Source of the DNA: Streptococcus pseudopneumoniae
GTDB lineage: Bacteria; Bacillota; Bacilli; Lactobacillales; Streptococcaceae
NCBI RefSeq assembly: GCF_001074155.1
Contig: NZ_JUUZ01000010.1
Location: 1 to 64,000, forward strand
DNA: 64,000 nucleotides
Reading direction: 5' to 3'
In this document: positions 26,974 to 36,242 of the stretch, one piece after another
Layout of the letters: every line of letters begins with the position of its first letter
How positions within the stretch are numbered: the first letter of the stretch is position 1
Position numbers and translations under genes: made by a program
Notes under the pieces: generated by a model
Database searches by the model: none
Told to the model about the DNA's origin: nothing
The model's input: the letters and a program-made list of their open reading frames with translations, nothing else

Positions 26974-27627
26974 TTATTTACCTCCTTTAGTGTTTTTACG
27001 AGCTGGAAGAACTTCACCACGGTAGATCCATACTTTAACACCAAGTTTACCGTATGTAGTATCTGCTTCTTCCCAAGCGTAATCGATATCTGCGCGAAGT
27101 GTGTGAAGCGGAACTGTTCCTTCAGAGTATCCTTCAGCACGGGCAATATCTGCACCGTTCAAACGACCTGATACTTGAGTTTTAATTCCTTTAGCTCCAG
27201 CACGCATAGCACGTTGGATTGCTTGTTTTTGTGCACGACGGAAAGCAACACGTTGCTCCAATTGACGAGCAATACCTTCACCAACAAGGTGAGCATCCAA
27301 ATCAGGTTGTTTGATTTCGATGATGTTGATGTGTACTTGTTTACCAGTCAATTTGTTAAGTTTTGCACGGAGTGCATCAACGTTAGCACCACCTTTACCG
27401 ATAACCATACCTGGTTTAGCAGTGTGAAGTGAAACGTTAACTTTGTTTACTGCGCGTTCGATTTCGATAGTTGAAACCGCTGCGTCAGCAAGTTCTTTTT
27501 GAACGAATTTACGGATTGCAAGATCTTCATGAAGGTAATCCGCGTATTCTTTTTCAGCATACCATTTGGCATCCCAATCACGGATGATGCCGACACGCAT
27601 ACCAATTGGATGTACTTTTTGACCCAC
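26974..27627 (-). CDS. rpsC: 30S ribosomal protein S3
   Basis: 217-residue S3 lining the mRNA entry tunnel. It begins [22 protein letters not shown] domain ([18 protein letters not shown]) and the C-terminal S3 domain ([17 protein letters not shown]) are present. It lies 12 bp after rplV. No unusual feature. Confidence 0.98.
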
Positions 27628-27639
27628 GATTTTACCTCC

Positions 27640-27984
27640 TTATTTTTCTGCAACAGCTACAGTGATGTGAGCTGTACGTTTGTTGATTGGTGAAGCTGAA
27701 CCTTTCGCACGTGGACGGAAACGTTTCATAGTTGGTCCTTCGTTTGCGAATGCTTCAGATACTACCAAGTTAGCTTTATCCAAACCAAAGTTGTTTTCAG
27801 CGTTAGCTACAGCTGAGTTCAAAACTTTCAAGATGATTTCAGCAGCTTTGTTTGGAGTGAATGTCAAAATTGCGATTGCATCGGCTACGCTTTTACCACG
27901 GATGTTGTCAAGAACAAGACGTGATTTACGAGGTGAAACACGTACTGTGCGAGCCATTGCTTTAGCTGAAGTAATTTCTGCCAT
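27640..27984 (-). CDS. rplV: 50S ribosomal protein L22
   Basis: 114-residue L22, whose loop lines the peptide exit tunnel near the macrolide site. It ends with the conserved [20 protein letters not shown]. The loop region looks wild type, without the insertions linked to macrolide resistance. It is 11 bp after rpsS. Confidence 0.98.
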   Translation of the reverse strand: MAEITSAKAMARTVRVSPRKSRLVLDNIRGKSVADAIAILTFTPNKAAEIILKVLNSAVANAENNFGLDKANLVVSEAFANEGPTMKRFRPRAKGSASPINKRTAHITVAVAEK

Positions 27985-27995
27985 TTATGTTCTCC

Positions 27996-28277
27996 TTATT
28001 TTCTACGTGTCTTCTTGTCGTCTGCGGCGTGACCTTTGTAAGTACGAGTTGGTGCAAATTCACCAAGCTTGTGACCTACCATGTCTTCTTGGATGTAAAC
28101 AGGTACGTGTTTACGTCCATCATAAACTGCGATAGTGTAACCAATGAAACTTGGGAAGATCGTTGAACGACGTGACCAAGTTTTGATAACTTTTTTCTTT
28201 TCGTCGTTAGCTTGAGCTTCAACTTTTTTCATCAAATGCTCATCGACGAAAGGTCCTTTTTTAAGACTGCGTCCCAT
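27996..28277 (-). CDS. rpsS: 30S ribosomal protein S19
   Basis: 93-residue S19 at the head of the small subunit. It begins [20 protein letters not shown] and contains [19 protein letters not shown] 102-bp spacer with hairpins separates it from rplB. Confidence 0.98.
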
Positions 28278-28317
28278 TTTTATATTTTCTCCTTTAAATA
28301 TAGTACCACAGCGGCTT

Positions 28318-28334
28318 GCGCTCTCAACGAGCGC
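28318..28334. other. Hairpin in the rplB-rpsS spacer
   Basis: GCGCTC and GAGCGC form a perfect 6-bp stem with a 5-nt loop. A second interrupted dyad built on GCGCTTAAGCG lies near 28350-28370. The 102-bp spacer holds no other feature. Confidence 0.4.
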
Positions 28335-28379
28335 TACCGAGCTGGCGGATTATCTAGCGCTTAAGCGACTAGTTTTAAA

Positions 28380-29213
28380 TTATTTCTCGTTGCGACGACG
28401 AACGATAAGTTTGTCAGATTTCGCTTTCTTGTTACGAGTTTTAAGACCAAGAGCAGGTTTGCCCCATGGAGTTGATGGTGCTTTACGACCAACTGGTGCT
28501 TTACCTTCACCACCACCGTGTGGGTGATCGTTAGGGTTCATTACAGAACCACGAACTGTTGGGCGGATACCTTTCCAACGGCTACGTCCTGCTTTACCAA
28601 GGTTTACAAGTCCATGTTGTTCGTTTCCGACAACACCAACTGTAGCACGACAAGTTCCAAGAATCATACGAACTTCACCTGATTGAAGACGAACAAGAAC
28701 GTATTTACCTTCTTGACCCAATACTTGAGCAGAAGCTCCAGCAGCACGTACCAATTCTCCACCACGACCTGGTTTCAATTCGATGTTGTGGATCAAAGTA
28801 CCAACTGGGATGTTAGCAAGCGGAAGAGCGTTTCCGACTTTGATATCTGCTTCTGGACCTGAAACGATACGTTGACCTACTTCAAGACCTTTTGGAGCGA
28901 TGATGTATGCTTTCACACCGTCAGTGTAGTGTACAAGAGCGATGTTTGCAGAACGGTTTGGATCGTACTCGATAGTTTTAACAACTGCTTCAACGTTGTC
29001 TTTGTTACGTTTAAAGTCAACCAAACGGTAGAAACGTTTGTGTCCACCACCTTGGTGACGAACTGTGATACGACCGTTGTTGTTACGACCAGCCTTGCTC
29101 TTCAATGCAACAAGCAATGATTTTTCAGGAGTGCTTGTTGTGATTTCAGCGAAATCCAAAGAAGTCATATTACGGCGACCGTTTGTTGTTGGTTTATAAA
29201 CACGAATTCCCAC
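28380..29213 (-). CDS. rplB: 50S ribosomal protein L2
   Basis: 277-residue L2, essential for subunit association and peptidyl transferase structure. It carries the conserved [20 protein letters not shown] loop with the functionally important histidine. It begins [18 protein letters not shown] and is 17 bp after rplW. No unusual feature. Confidence 0.98.
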   Translation of the reverse strand: MGIRVYKPTTNGRRNMTSLDFAEITTSTPEKSLLVALKSKAGRNNNGRITVRHQGGGHKRFYRLVDFKRNKDNVEAVVKTIEYDPNRSANIALVHYTDGVKAYIIAPKGLEVGQRIVSGPEADIKVGNALPLANIPVGTLIHNIELKPGRGGELVRAAGASAQVLGQEGKYVLVRLQSGEVRMILGTCRATVGVVGNEQHGLVNLGKAGRSRWKGIRPTVRGSVMNPNDHPHGGGEGKAPVGRKAPSTPWGKPALGLKTRNKKAKSDKLIVRRRNEK

Positions 29214-29230
29214 GATATTTCCTCCTTAGA

Positions 29231-29527
29231 TTATTCAGCTTCAGCTGCAAACAACTCGATTGCTTTTGAATCAGCTGTAAGAGTGATGATAGCTTTTTTA
29301 GTTTTGTTAGTAAAACCAGTGTAACGTCCAACACGTTTAGCTTTAGGTTTTACGTTGATTGTGTTAACATTTGCAACTTTAACACCTTCGAAAGCAGCTT
29401 CAACAGCTTGCTTGATCAAAAGTTTGTGTGCACGAGTGTCAACTTCAAATACATATTTCCCTGCTTCAAGTTGAGCCATTGAGCTTTCAGTGATAACAGG
29501 TTTTTTGATAACATCATACAAATTCAT
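29231..29527 (-). CDS. rplW: 50S ribosomal protein L23
   Basis: 98-residue L23 at the tunnel exit, the docking point of trigger factor and signal recognition particle. It begins [19 protein letters not shown]. Its ATG shares one base with the rplD stop codon (TAATG), indicating translational coupling. Confidence 0.98.
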
Positions 29528-30150
29528 TATGCAAGAACCTCCTCGATTTTAGAGATAGCTGCTTGAGTAACAAGAAGTTTGTCACTATTTGCGATGTCAA
29601 GAACACTTGCAGTTGTAGCAGTCGCAACTTTCACGTTTGGAAGGTTACGAGCTGAAAGAGCTGCGAATTCGTTTCCTTCTTCAAGAATAACAAGGACTTT
29701 AGAATCGATGCTCAAAGCTGCAAGAACTTTTGCAAATTCAGCAGTTTTTGGAGCTGTAAATTCAAGAGAATCAACGGCTACAAATTTGTTTTCAGCAACT
29801 TTTTCTGAGTAAACAGATTTAAGTGCAAGGCGACGAACTTTTTGAGGAAGTTTGTACGCATAGCTACGTGGAGTTGGTCCGAAGACAATTCCACCACCAC
29901 GCCATTGTGGAGAGCGGATAGAACCTTGACGAGCACGTCCAGTTCCTTTTTGACGCCATGGTTTGCGTCCGCCACCTGAAACAGCTGAGCGGTTTTTAAC
30001 TGCGTGAGTTCCTTGACGAAGGCTAGCACGTTGGCTGATGATTACATCAAACACAACAGATTGGTTTGGTTCGATACCAAAGATTGCATCGTTAAGAACA
30101 ACTTCGCCCGCTTGTTTACCAGTTTGGTCGAATAATGTTACATTTGCCAT
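29527..30150 (-). CDS. rplD: 50S ribosomal protein L4
   Basis: 207-residue L4, whose loop reaches the exit tunnel at the macrolide site; the segment [15 protein letters not shown] is intact, as in susceptible strains. In E. coli L4 also represses its own operon through the S10 leader; whether this holds here is unknown. It follows rplC by 24 bp. Confidence 0.98.
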
Positions 30151-30174
30151 TTTGACTGTATTCCCCTTTCCTTA

Positions 30175-30801
30175 TTATTTACCAGCTTTAACTGCTGACT
30201 TGATAGTGATAAGAGATTTCTTAGCACCTGGTACGTTACCTTTGATAAGGATAACGTTCTTTTCTGGAACAACTTGTACAACTTCAAGGTTTTGAATTGT
30301 TACGCGGTCGCCACCCATACGTCCTGCAAGGTTTTTACCTTTGAATACGCGGTTAGGTGCAACAGGTCCCATAGAACCTGGACGACGGTGGTAACGAGAA
30401 CCGTGAGCCATAGGTCCACGTGATTGTCCGTGGCGTTTGATAACACCTTGGAAACCTTTACCTTTAGATGTACCAGTTACATCAACAATGTCTCCAGCTG
30501 CGAAAGTTTCAACTGTGATTTCAGCACCAACTTCCAAGCCTTCAACGTTTTTGAATTCACGAATGAAGCGCTTAGGAGCCGTGTTAGCTTTTGCTACATG
30601 TCCTTTAGCAGGTTTGTTGCTCAATACTTCGCGTTTGTCATCGAAACCAACTTGGATAGCGTTGTAACCATCTGTTTCAACAGTTTTAACTTGAAGAACA
30701 ACGTTTGGAGTTGCTTCGATAACTGTTACAGGGATCAATTCGCCAGCTTCAGTGAAGATTTGAGTCATTCCCACTTTTTTCCCTAAGATTCCTTTTGTCA
30801 T
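30175..30801 (-). CDS. rplC: 50S ribosomal protein L3
   Basis: 208-residue L3, an early assembly protein near the peptidyl transferase centre. It begins [18 protein letters not shown] and contains [19 protein letters not shown] with the site of glutamine methylation in other bacteria. It lies 82 bp after rpsJ; that spacer has a weak GAGC/GCTC hairpin. Confidence 0.98.
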   Translation of the reverse strand: MTKGILGKKVGMTQIFTEAGELIPVTVIEATPNVVLQVKTVETDGYNAIQVGFDDKREVLSNKPAKGHVAKANTAPKRFIREFKNVEGLEVGAEITVETFAAGDIVDVTGTSKGKGFQGVIKRHGQSRGPMAHGSRYHRRPGSMGPVAPNRVFKGKNLAGRMGGDRVTIQNLEVVQVVPEKNVILIKGNVPGAKKSLITIKSAVKAGK

Positions 30802-30883
30802 GAGAAAATAGTTCCTTTTCTATATTTTTTATTCAAAAAGTTTTTAACGAGCGTTTTTTATGCTCAAGGTTTCAAACTTTCGA

Positions 30884-31192
30884 TTAAAGTTTGATTTCTA
30901 CGTTTACACCACTTGGAAGATCCAATTTCATCAAAGCGTCAACTGTTTTTTGAGTTGGGTTGATGATATCGATCAAACGTTTGTGTGTACGCATTTCGAA
31001 TTGTTCGCGAGAGTCTTTATATTTGTGAGTCGCGCGAATAATTGTGTAGAGGCTACGCTCAGTTGGAAGTGGGATTGGACCTGCAACTTCTGCACCTGTA
31101 CGAGTAGCTGATTCTACGATTTTAGCAGCCGCTGTGTCAAGCGTACGGTGTTCGTAAGCTTTCAAACGGATACGGATTTTTTTGTTTGCCAT
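30884..31192 (-). CDS. rpsJ: 30S ribosomal protein S10
   Basis: 102-residue S10, also the NusE partner of NusB in antitermination. It is the first gene of the 29-gene operon. It begins [20 protein letters not shown] and contains [20 protein letters not shown], the region where tetracycline-class tolerance mutations occur. The ribosome-binding site AAAGGAGAAAAAG precedes the ATG, and a structured leader of about 130 nt lies upstream. Confidence 0.98.
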   Translation of the reverse strand: MANKKIRIRLKAYEHRTLDTAAAKIVESATRTGAEVAGPIPLPTERSLYTIIRATHKYKDSREQFEMRTHKRLIDIINPTQKTVDALMKLDLPSGVNVEIKL

Positions 31193-31326
31193 CTTTTTCT
31201 CCTTTTCGTCTATTTAAGATAATAGGCTAGCTCCACAAGAAAACCGACGCGCGTTGCGTGGCAATGCAACCGAGCGTGTCGCAACCTCTTGCATCAAAGC
31301 TAAGGCTGTAATTTACAGCACCATAA
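31193..31326 (-). promoter_or_regulatory. Structured leader of the S10 operon
   Basis: About 130 nt of 5' UTR contain a perfect hairpin GCTGTAATTTACAGC (31305-31319) and a longer GC-rich dyad built from GCGACACGC and GCGCGTCG arms around GTTGC/GCAAC (about 31235-31285). This resembles a ribosomal protein autoregulatory leader in position; ligand unknown. Confidence 0.5.
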
Positions 31327-31327
31327 T

Positions 31328-31356
31328 AGAATAACACAAAGCCCCTGCGATTGCAA
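31328..31356 (-). promoter_or_regulatory. Promoter of the S10-spc-alpha operon
   Basis: The minus strand has TTGCAA (31351-31356), a 17-bp spacer, and extended -10 TGTTATTCT (-10 at 31328-31333). No other promoter of this strength lies between here and rpsJ. Confidence 0.7.
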
Positions 31357-31457
31357 GGGATTTGACAGGATTTTTTTAATTTTTCGAATGAAACTGTTTT
31401 CTTATCGCTCCTTATCTCAAAAAAGCATAAATGAAGAGCGAATTTTTATTTTTTCTT

Positions 31458-32105
31458 CTATATAATATTCATAATATTCGTTTTGACTTTATTCGTTTTG
31501 ACTTTGAATTTATCTTCTGATTGATCCACTAAGATATCTGCTTCAGACTCGGTTTCTCTATAGTAACGCAGATACTGCTCCCGTCTCATCTGATGGCTAG
31601 CTAACACAAAGGAAGTATCTCGATTTCTCATAGTTGTATCTCGAGCTAAGCGCCTCTTTAATTCGGTCTCTTCATTCGTGTAGAAACAAACAGTTTTGTC
31701 AAAGAGTTCCTTTGGTAGAAAACCCACAGACATCCCTTCGACTATCAGAATTGGTTTTGCTCCCGATAAGACCTCACTAGCCTTCCAAGGTTCATCTATT
31801 GTTAAGACATCCATACCTGCCTGCAAGGCGAGAATATCTCTCTGTAAACTTGCCAGTTCATGCGCCACTGGCAGACAAGCTGTCACCTTTTGATCAGGTG
31901 CTTGCTTTGGTACTACCAGGTGACGTTCTGAGGTGATATAGGGATCTGTTTCTAGCAAATTTACTGTAGTAGAATCTAGGGCTTGATATAATTCCTGAGC
32001 AAAGGTTGATTTCCCTGAAGCCCCATGGCCGTAAATACCCAGCGTTTTTACTTTTCCAGACTCTATTTCTGATACTAGTCTTTCTATTAAGTCTTTTTTC
32101 TTCAT
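31458..32105 (-). CDS. P-loop nucleoside/uridine kinase-like protein
   Basis: 215-residue soluble P-loop protein. The Walker A GHGASGKST lies at about 26-34, DEPWKASEVL and LIVEGMSVGFL fit a uridine kinase-like fold, and a lid-like RRLARDTTMRNRD segment follows. The phosphate acceptor is not clear, so uridine kinase activity is only a family-level guess. Its ATG overlaps the nrdG stop codon by 4 bp, placing it at the end of the anaerobic ribonucleotide reductase operon. The C-terminus has a 15-bp tandem duplication giving KVKTNKVKTN. Confidence 0.85.
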   Translation of the reverse strand: MKKKDLIERLVSEIESGKVKTLGIYGHGASGKSTFAQELYQALDSTTVNLLETDPYITSERHLVVPKQAPDQKVTACLPVAHELASLQRDILALQAGMDVLTIDEPWKASEVLSGAKPILIVEGMSVGFLPKELFDKTVCFYTNEETELKRRLARDTTMRNRDTSFVLASHQMRREQYLRYYRETESEADILVDQSEDKFKVKTNKVKTNIMNII

Positions 32106-32698
32106 TCTCTCTTCACCTGTTCATAGCTTTTCTTCCCATCGTTAAGCTTGTCCCAAATAACTACTTTTCCACTTTGCAGAGATTTTTGTACATCGATAAT
32201 TCGTTGATTGGATGAGCCGCGGAACTGAAGCATGAGATTACGCTTGCTTTTATCATACCGTCCATCAACCAAGATATCAATCATTGACAAGAGCTCCAGT
32301 TTATCAGGTGTTTCCAACATCATCTCTTCCCATGTGTATCCCGTCCAAGACCAGATATCTTTTTCTGGCAATTCTTTCCGTATACGTTTCACGAGAGGCA
32401 AGAGGATTCCTGTATTGAGGAAGGGTTCTCCTCCTAATAAAGTCAAGCCTTGAACATAAGGTTGGGCTAGGTCTGCTATGATTTGCTCTTCCAACTCTGG
32501 GGTATAAGGTATGCCTGCATTAAAGGACCAGGTCGCTACGTTGTAACAGCCCTCACAGTGAAACATACAACCTGCTACGTAAAGGGAATTGCGCACTCCT
32601 TCACCATCGACAAAGTTAAAAGCCTTGTAATCAATGATTCGACCTTGACTCAGTTCTTCACTTTTCCACTCGCCTGGTTTTGGTGTATTCCATGTCAT
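32102..32698 (-). CDS. nrdG: Anaerobic ribonucleotide reductase activating protein (radical SAM)
   Basis: 198-residue radical-SAM activase that generates the glycyl radical on NrdD. The cluster motif is CMFHCEGC (C-X3-C-X2-C, about 43-50), and the SAM-binding GGEP occurs in LLGGEPFLN. The ribosome-binding site GGAG overlaps the stop codon of the upstream acetyltransferase. It is in one operon with nrdD, from which it is separated by a 46-residue protein and two acetyltransferases. Confidence 0.95.
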   Translation of the reverse strand: MTWNTPKPGEWKSEELSQGRIIDYKAFNFVDGEGVRNSLYVAGCMFHCEGCYNVATWSFNAGIPYTPELEEQIIADLAQPYVQGLTLLGGEPFLNTGILLPLVKRIRKELPEKDIWSWTGYTWEEMMLETPDKLELLSMIDILVDGRYDKSKRNLMLQFRGSSNQRIIDVQKSLQSGKVVIWDKLNDGKKSYEQVKRE

Positions 32699-32702
32699 TC
32701 TT

Positions 32703-33209
32703 CTACTCCAAGTCTATCCAATAGCGCTGACTTCTATCGATTGTATTTTCGTAAACACCGCCAGCGGAGAGAATCGTGCGGCGGCTGGCTTCGTTGTCTT
32801 CATCGCAGGTAATCAGCACTCGTTCCAATCCTTGCTTTCGAGCCTCTGCTAGTCCTAATCTCAACTGCTCCTTCCCATATCCTTTGCCTCGTTGACTGGG
32901 ACGGATAGAATAGCCAATATGACCGCCTTCCACAAATAATTTGTCATTCAAGGACAAGCGCAGGGCTAAAAATCCCAAAGGCAAGCCAGTCTCATCAAAG
33001 GATAAAAATTTGATTGCAGGAACCCAGCCTACTGGCAGGTTGGCAGCATCCTCTTGCTGCTCTACAATCTTTAAACAATCCTCATAATCCTTTGCTCGCT
33101 TCCAAGCGGAGCCCATGCCACCGTGCATATAGGATTTTGCTGCATCGAACTCCGCAATCATCTCTAATATCGCTTCTTTATCTTCCAAAGTTGGTCGTCT
33201 TAGCTCCAT
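32703..33209 (-). CDS. GNAT-family N-acetyltransferase (copy 1)
   Basis: 168-residue GNAT acetyltransferase. The acetyl-CoA-binding motif A is IGYSIRPSQRGKGYGKEQLR, followed by VLITCDEDNEASRRTILSAGG. Substrate unknown. It is a paralogue of the next gene upstream, sharing the start MELRRPTLEDKE and the ending RYWIDLE. Shine-Dalgarno AGGAGGAAGC precedes the ATG; nrdG follows directly. Confidence 0.92.
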   Translation of the reverse strand: MELRRPTLEDKEAILEMIAEFDAAKSYMHGGMGSAWKRAKDYEDCLKIVEQQEDAANLPVGWVPAIKFLSFDETGLPLGFLALRLSLNDKLFVEGGHIGYSIRPSQRGKGYGKEQLRLGLAEARKQGLERVLITCDEDNEASRRTILSAGGVYENTIDRSQRYWIDLE

Positions 33210-33218
33210 GCTTCCTCC

Positions 33219-33719
33219 TTAATCGACATCAATCCAGTAGCGCTCCGTTCCGTTTCGAACATCCTCCAACTCCCCACCATTAGCTAAGATAACAGCTCGG
33301 CTTGCTGGATTTTCTGTGCTACAAGTCACAAGCGCTCGTTTGATATTCTTTCCCTTAGCAACTTGTAGACCTTGTCGGAGGGATTCTTTCGCATAACCCT
33401 TACCTCTTTCAGATGGACGGATGGAATAGCCAATATGTCCAGCATAATTCAGCAACCCCTCATTCAGTCTCAATCGCAGATTCAAAAATCCTAGAGCACG
33501 ACCTACATCATCAAATGATACAAATTGAATAGATGGAACACGATTTTCAGGCAAATTTATTCCCATTTCTTTTTGCATATTTGTCTCCAACCACTCTTCG
33601 TAAACAAAATTCTCAGTATCCCAAAATCCGCCATCGTGGGCTGATTGGCTTTTTTCAAACTCTGCCATCATCTCTAAAACTGTTTCTTTATCTGCTAATC
33701 TTGGTCTGCGTAGTTCCAT
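33219..33719 (-). CDS. GNAT-family N-acetyltransferase (copy 2)
   Basis: 166-residue GNAT protein, tandem paralogue of copy 1. Motif A reads IGYSIRPSERGKGYAKESLR. The open frame extends 14 codons upstream, but the ATG at 33717-33719 has a GGGGAGGGGA ribosome-binding site and aligns with copy 1. Substrate unknown. A terminator lies between it and the 46-residue gene upstream, so read-through or a local promoter is needed for its expression. Confidence 0.9.
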   Translation of the reverse strand: MELRRPRLADKETVLEMMAEFEKSQSAHDGGFWDTENFVYEEWLETNMQKEMGINLPENRVPSIQFVSFDDVGRALGFLNLRLRLNEGLLNYAGHIGYSIRPSERGKGYAKESLRQGLQVAKGKNIKRALVTCSTENPASRAVILANGGELEDVRNGTERYWIDVD

Positions 33720-33739
33720 ATTCCCCTCCCCGCTATAAG

Positions 33740-33766
33740 AAAAGCGAGAGGCAACTCTCACTTTTT
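33740..33766 (-). terminator. Terminator between the 46-residue gene and the acetyltransferases
   Basis: The minus strand forms a 10-bp stem with one wobble (33741-33750 with 33755-33764) and a GCAA-complement loop, then TTTCTT. The left arm contains the stop codon of the 46-residue gene. It would partly separate nrdD from nrdG. Confidence 0.6.
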
Positions 33767-33898
33767 CTTGTTTTTGTTTAAAAACTGTTCTCTAAGGTTA
33801 GCTACTCGGTCTTTTTTATCGCCTCCACCCTTTGAATGTTTCTCGTGGAATCGTTGAACCAAAGCCTTGCCCTTGTCGTCTAATTGATACTTTCCCAT
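33758..33898 (-). CDS. Small basic hypothetical protein (46 aa)
   Basis: 46-residue highly charged protein beginning MGKYQLDDKGKALVQRF and ending NLREQFLNKNKKK. It lies 11 bp after nrdD, and I recall a similar small gene in the same position in S. pneumoniae. No membrane segment or motif. The ribosome-binding site is weak (AAAGAGA). It may contribute to NrdD function or stability, but that is only positional. Confidence 0.75.
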   Translation of the reverse strand: MGKYQLDDKGKALVQRFHEKHSKGGGDKKDRVANLREQFLNKNKKK

Positions 33899-33909
33899 TC
33901 TATCTCTTT

Positions 33910-36117
33910 CTAATTTGTTAGTTCATGTCCAGCCGTTTTAATGGTAGAGCCGTTCATGTGTTTGACACGCGCAGCAATTTCCTTGTGGCGTCCATTAACC
34001 ATCGGACGTGCTTGTGGGTTCCCAAGATAGCCACAGGTTCGTTTAACCACATCTACTGTTTTAGGATCGTTATTCCCACAGTTAGGACAAGCAAATCCTC
34101 TCTCTGTCGGTTCAAAATCTCCTTCAAAATCACACTTGTAGCAACGGTCAATCGGAGTATTGGTTCCGAGATAACCTACACGGTCATAAGCATAATCCCA
34201 AACAGCTTCCAAAGCCTTTGGATTTTGTTGAAGAACTGGATACTCACAGTAGTGGATGAATCCACCTGATGCACCCGCTTCTGGATAAACCTTTTCAAAA
34301 TCTAGTTTTTCAAAAGGAGTTGGATTTTTACGCACATCATAATGGAAGGAATTTGTGTAGTATTCTTTATCAGTAATGTCTGGAATAGAGCCGAATTTCT
34401 CCGTATCCAAGCGGCAGAAGCGGTCTGTCAGACTTTCAGACGGTGTTGAATAAATAGAGAAGTGATATCCATATTGGTCTGACCACTCTTCCACTCGATG
34501 TTTCATATCTCGAATGATATCAAGGGTGAATTCTTTAGCTTCTGGATTGGTTTCCCAATTGTTGCCAAAGAATACTGTCGCTACTTCATAAAGCCCAATG
34601 TAGCCAAGCGAAACAGTAGCACGACGATTCTTAAAGAGCTCGTCAACACTTTCTTCTTTACCAAGACGACGTCCGAAGGCACCATATTGATAAAGAATTG
34701 GTGCATTAGCTGGAGTGGCTTCCTTGGTTCTTTCCACACGGTAAACCAAAGCATCTTCCGCGATGTTCATGCGCTCGTTGAAGATTTCCCAGAACTTATT
34801 CAGGTCGCCTTCGGATTCAAGAGCAATCCGAGGAAGATTGACTGTCACAACTCCTAGGTTCATACGGCCCGAATTGACTTCTACTCCATTTTCATCCTTC
34901 CATCCTTGAAGGAATGAACGGCATCCCATCGGAACTTTGAAAGAACCAGTCAACTCGACAATCTTATCATAAGACAAGACATCCGGGTACATGCGCTTAG
35001 TTGCACACTCAAGAGCCAACTGCTTGATGTCGTAGTTAGGTGAGCCTTCCTCTAAGTTAAGACCTCTTTTAAGAGTAAAGATGAGTTTAGGGAAGATGGC
35101 TGTACGGTGTTCTGAACCAAGCCCCTTGATACGAATGTTCAGGATTGCCTTTTGAATTTCACGTTCAAAACGACTGGTTCCTAGACCAAAACCAAGGGAA
35201 GTAAATGGCGTTTGCCCATTTGATGTAAAGAGGGTATTAATCTCGTACTCTAGAGATTGCATGGCATCGTAGATGTCTTTTTGGGTTTTCTTCCAGGCAT
35301 ATTCTTGGCGCTTGTCAGGCAAAACCCATTCCTCCGCATCCTTGAGGTGCTTTTGGTAATTTTTCTCTGCATAAGGAGCCAAAACTTCATCAATACGGTC
35401 TGCTGAACAGCCTCCATACTGACTTGATGCGACGTTTGCGATGATTTGTGAAATCTGCGCTGTCGCAGTTTGGATAGACTTGGGACTCTCTACCTCAGCA
35501 TTTCCAATCTTAAAACCATTTTCCAACATACCCTTGAAATCAATCAAACAGCAGTTAGTCATAGGGGTATAGGGACTGTAGTCCAAATCATGATAGTGGA
35601 TATCCCCTTTTTGATGGGCATTAGCCACATGTTTAGGAAGCATTTGAAGTCCGATGGATTTCCCAACAATCCCTGCCGTCAAATCACGCTGGGTATTAAA
35701 AACATCACTATCCTTATTGGCATTTTCATTGACAACCGCCTGATCTTTATTGAGAAGTTTATGAATACTAAAGTTGATATCTGTCGCTTTTGAGCGCTCA
35801 AAATCCCTTTGAGTCCGATAGGTGATATACTCCTCAGCCAGAGCGTATTCTTTAGCTTCCAACAATTCGTGTTCTACGATATTTTGGATTTCATAGATTT
35901 TTACACCTTGTGGGAAACGGCTATGAATCTCTTCGACGATACGTTCAACTAGGGTACTAAGTCGTTTTTCAACCAAAGGGGTTACATCCATAACCTTTTC
36001 AGCAGCCTTATGAAGCGCTTTATCAATCTTGTCTACATCAAAAATTACACGTCTGCCGTCACGTTTTTCGACGAATAAAGTCGGATCAGGGACAGCCTTC
36101 TCTTCCAATACAATCAT
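33910..36117 (-). CDS. nrdD: Anaerobic ribonucleoside-triphosphate reductase, class III
   Basis: 735-residue oxygen-sensitive enzyme that makes dNTPs from NTPs during anaerobic growth. An N-terminal ATP-cone (about 15-105) precedes the catalytic barrel. The C-terminal zinc site has two CXXC motifs (CYKC and CPNC), and the glycyl-radical site is in VKRTCGYLGNPQARP. The ATG at 36115-36117 is chosen over a TTG two codons upstream on spacing to AAGGG and the known N-terminus. Upstream lie NrdR-like arms over the promoter. Confidence 0.97.
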   Translation of the reverse strand: MIVLEEKAVPDPTLFVEKRDGRRVIFDVDKIDKALHKAAEKVMDVTPLVEKRLSTLVERIVEEIHSRFPQGVKIYEIQNIVEHELLEAKEYALAEEYITYRTQRDFERSKATDINFSIHKLLNKDQAVVNENANKDSDVFNTQRDLTAGIVGKSIGLQMLPKHVANAHQKGDIHYHDLDYSPYTPMTNCCLIDFKGMLENGFKIGNAEVESPKSIQTATAQISQIIANVASSQYGGCSADRIDEVLAPYAEKNYQKHLKDAEEWVLPDKRQEYAWKKTQKDIYDAMQSLEYEINTLFTSNGQTPFTSLGFGLGTSRFEREIQKAILNIRIKGLGSEHRTAIFPKLIFTLKRGLNLEEGSPNYDIKQLALECATKRMYPDVLSYDKIVELTGSFKVPMGCRSFLQGWKDENGVEVNSGRMNLGVVTVNLPRIALESEGDLNKFWEIFNERMNIAEDALVYRVERTKEATPANAPILYQYGAFGRRLGKEESVDELFKNRRATVSLGYIGLYEVATVFFGNNWETNPEAKEFTLDIIRDMKHRVEEWSDQYGYHFSIYSTPSESLTDRFCRLDTEKFGSIPDITDKEYYTNSFHYDVRKNPTPFEKLDFEKVYPEAGASGGFIHYCEYPVLQQNPKALEAVWDYAYDRVGYLGTNTPIDRCYKCDFEGDFEPTERGFACPNCGNNDPKTVDVVKRTCGYLGNPQARPMVNGRHKEIAARVKHMNGSTIKTAGHELTN

Positions 36118-36159
36118 ATCCAAACCCTTTTCTTAAATATAATATTGATTCTAAAAAGT

Positions 36160-36187
36160 ATTATATCACTAAAAAAATAAAAATCAA
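36160..36187 (-). promoter_or_regulatory. Promoter of nrdD
   Basis: Extended -10 TGATATAAT (36160-36168) and -35 TTGATT (36182-36187) with a 16-bp spacer. The -35 overlaps the proximal NrdR-like arm. Confidence 0.7.
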
Positions 36188-36237
36188 TATCTTGTGTCAA
36201 AAAATAAAAATTTTTTAAAATTACACAAGATATTGAT
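36183..36237 (-). promoter_or_regulatory. NrdR-like dyad, also a terminator for the upstream membrane protein gene
   Basis: ATCAATATCTTGTGT (36183-36197) and ACACAAGATATTGAT (36223-36237) are perfect 15-bp inverted repeats 40 bp apart centre to centre. Each arm resembles an NrdR box (ACACWATATATWGTGT type). On the minus strand the hairpin is followed by TTTTTATTTTTTT, a classic terminator shape. It starts 6 bp from the stop codon of the gene at 36243. Confidence 0.65.
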
Positions 36238-36242
36238 AGTTT

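Noticed and set aside
31100..31457. Mobile element or attachment site at the S10 operon border
   Set aside because: The dyads there are short, GC-rich leader hairpins; no integrase, target duplication or tRNA lies nearby.
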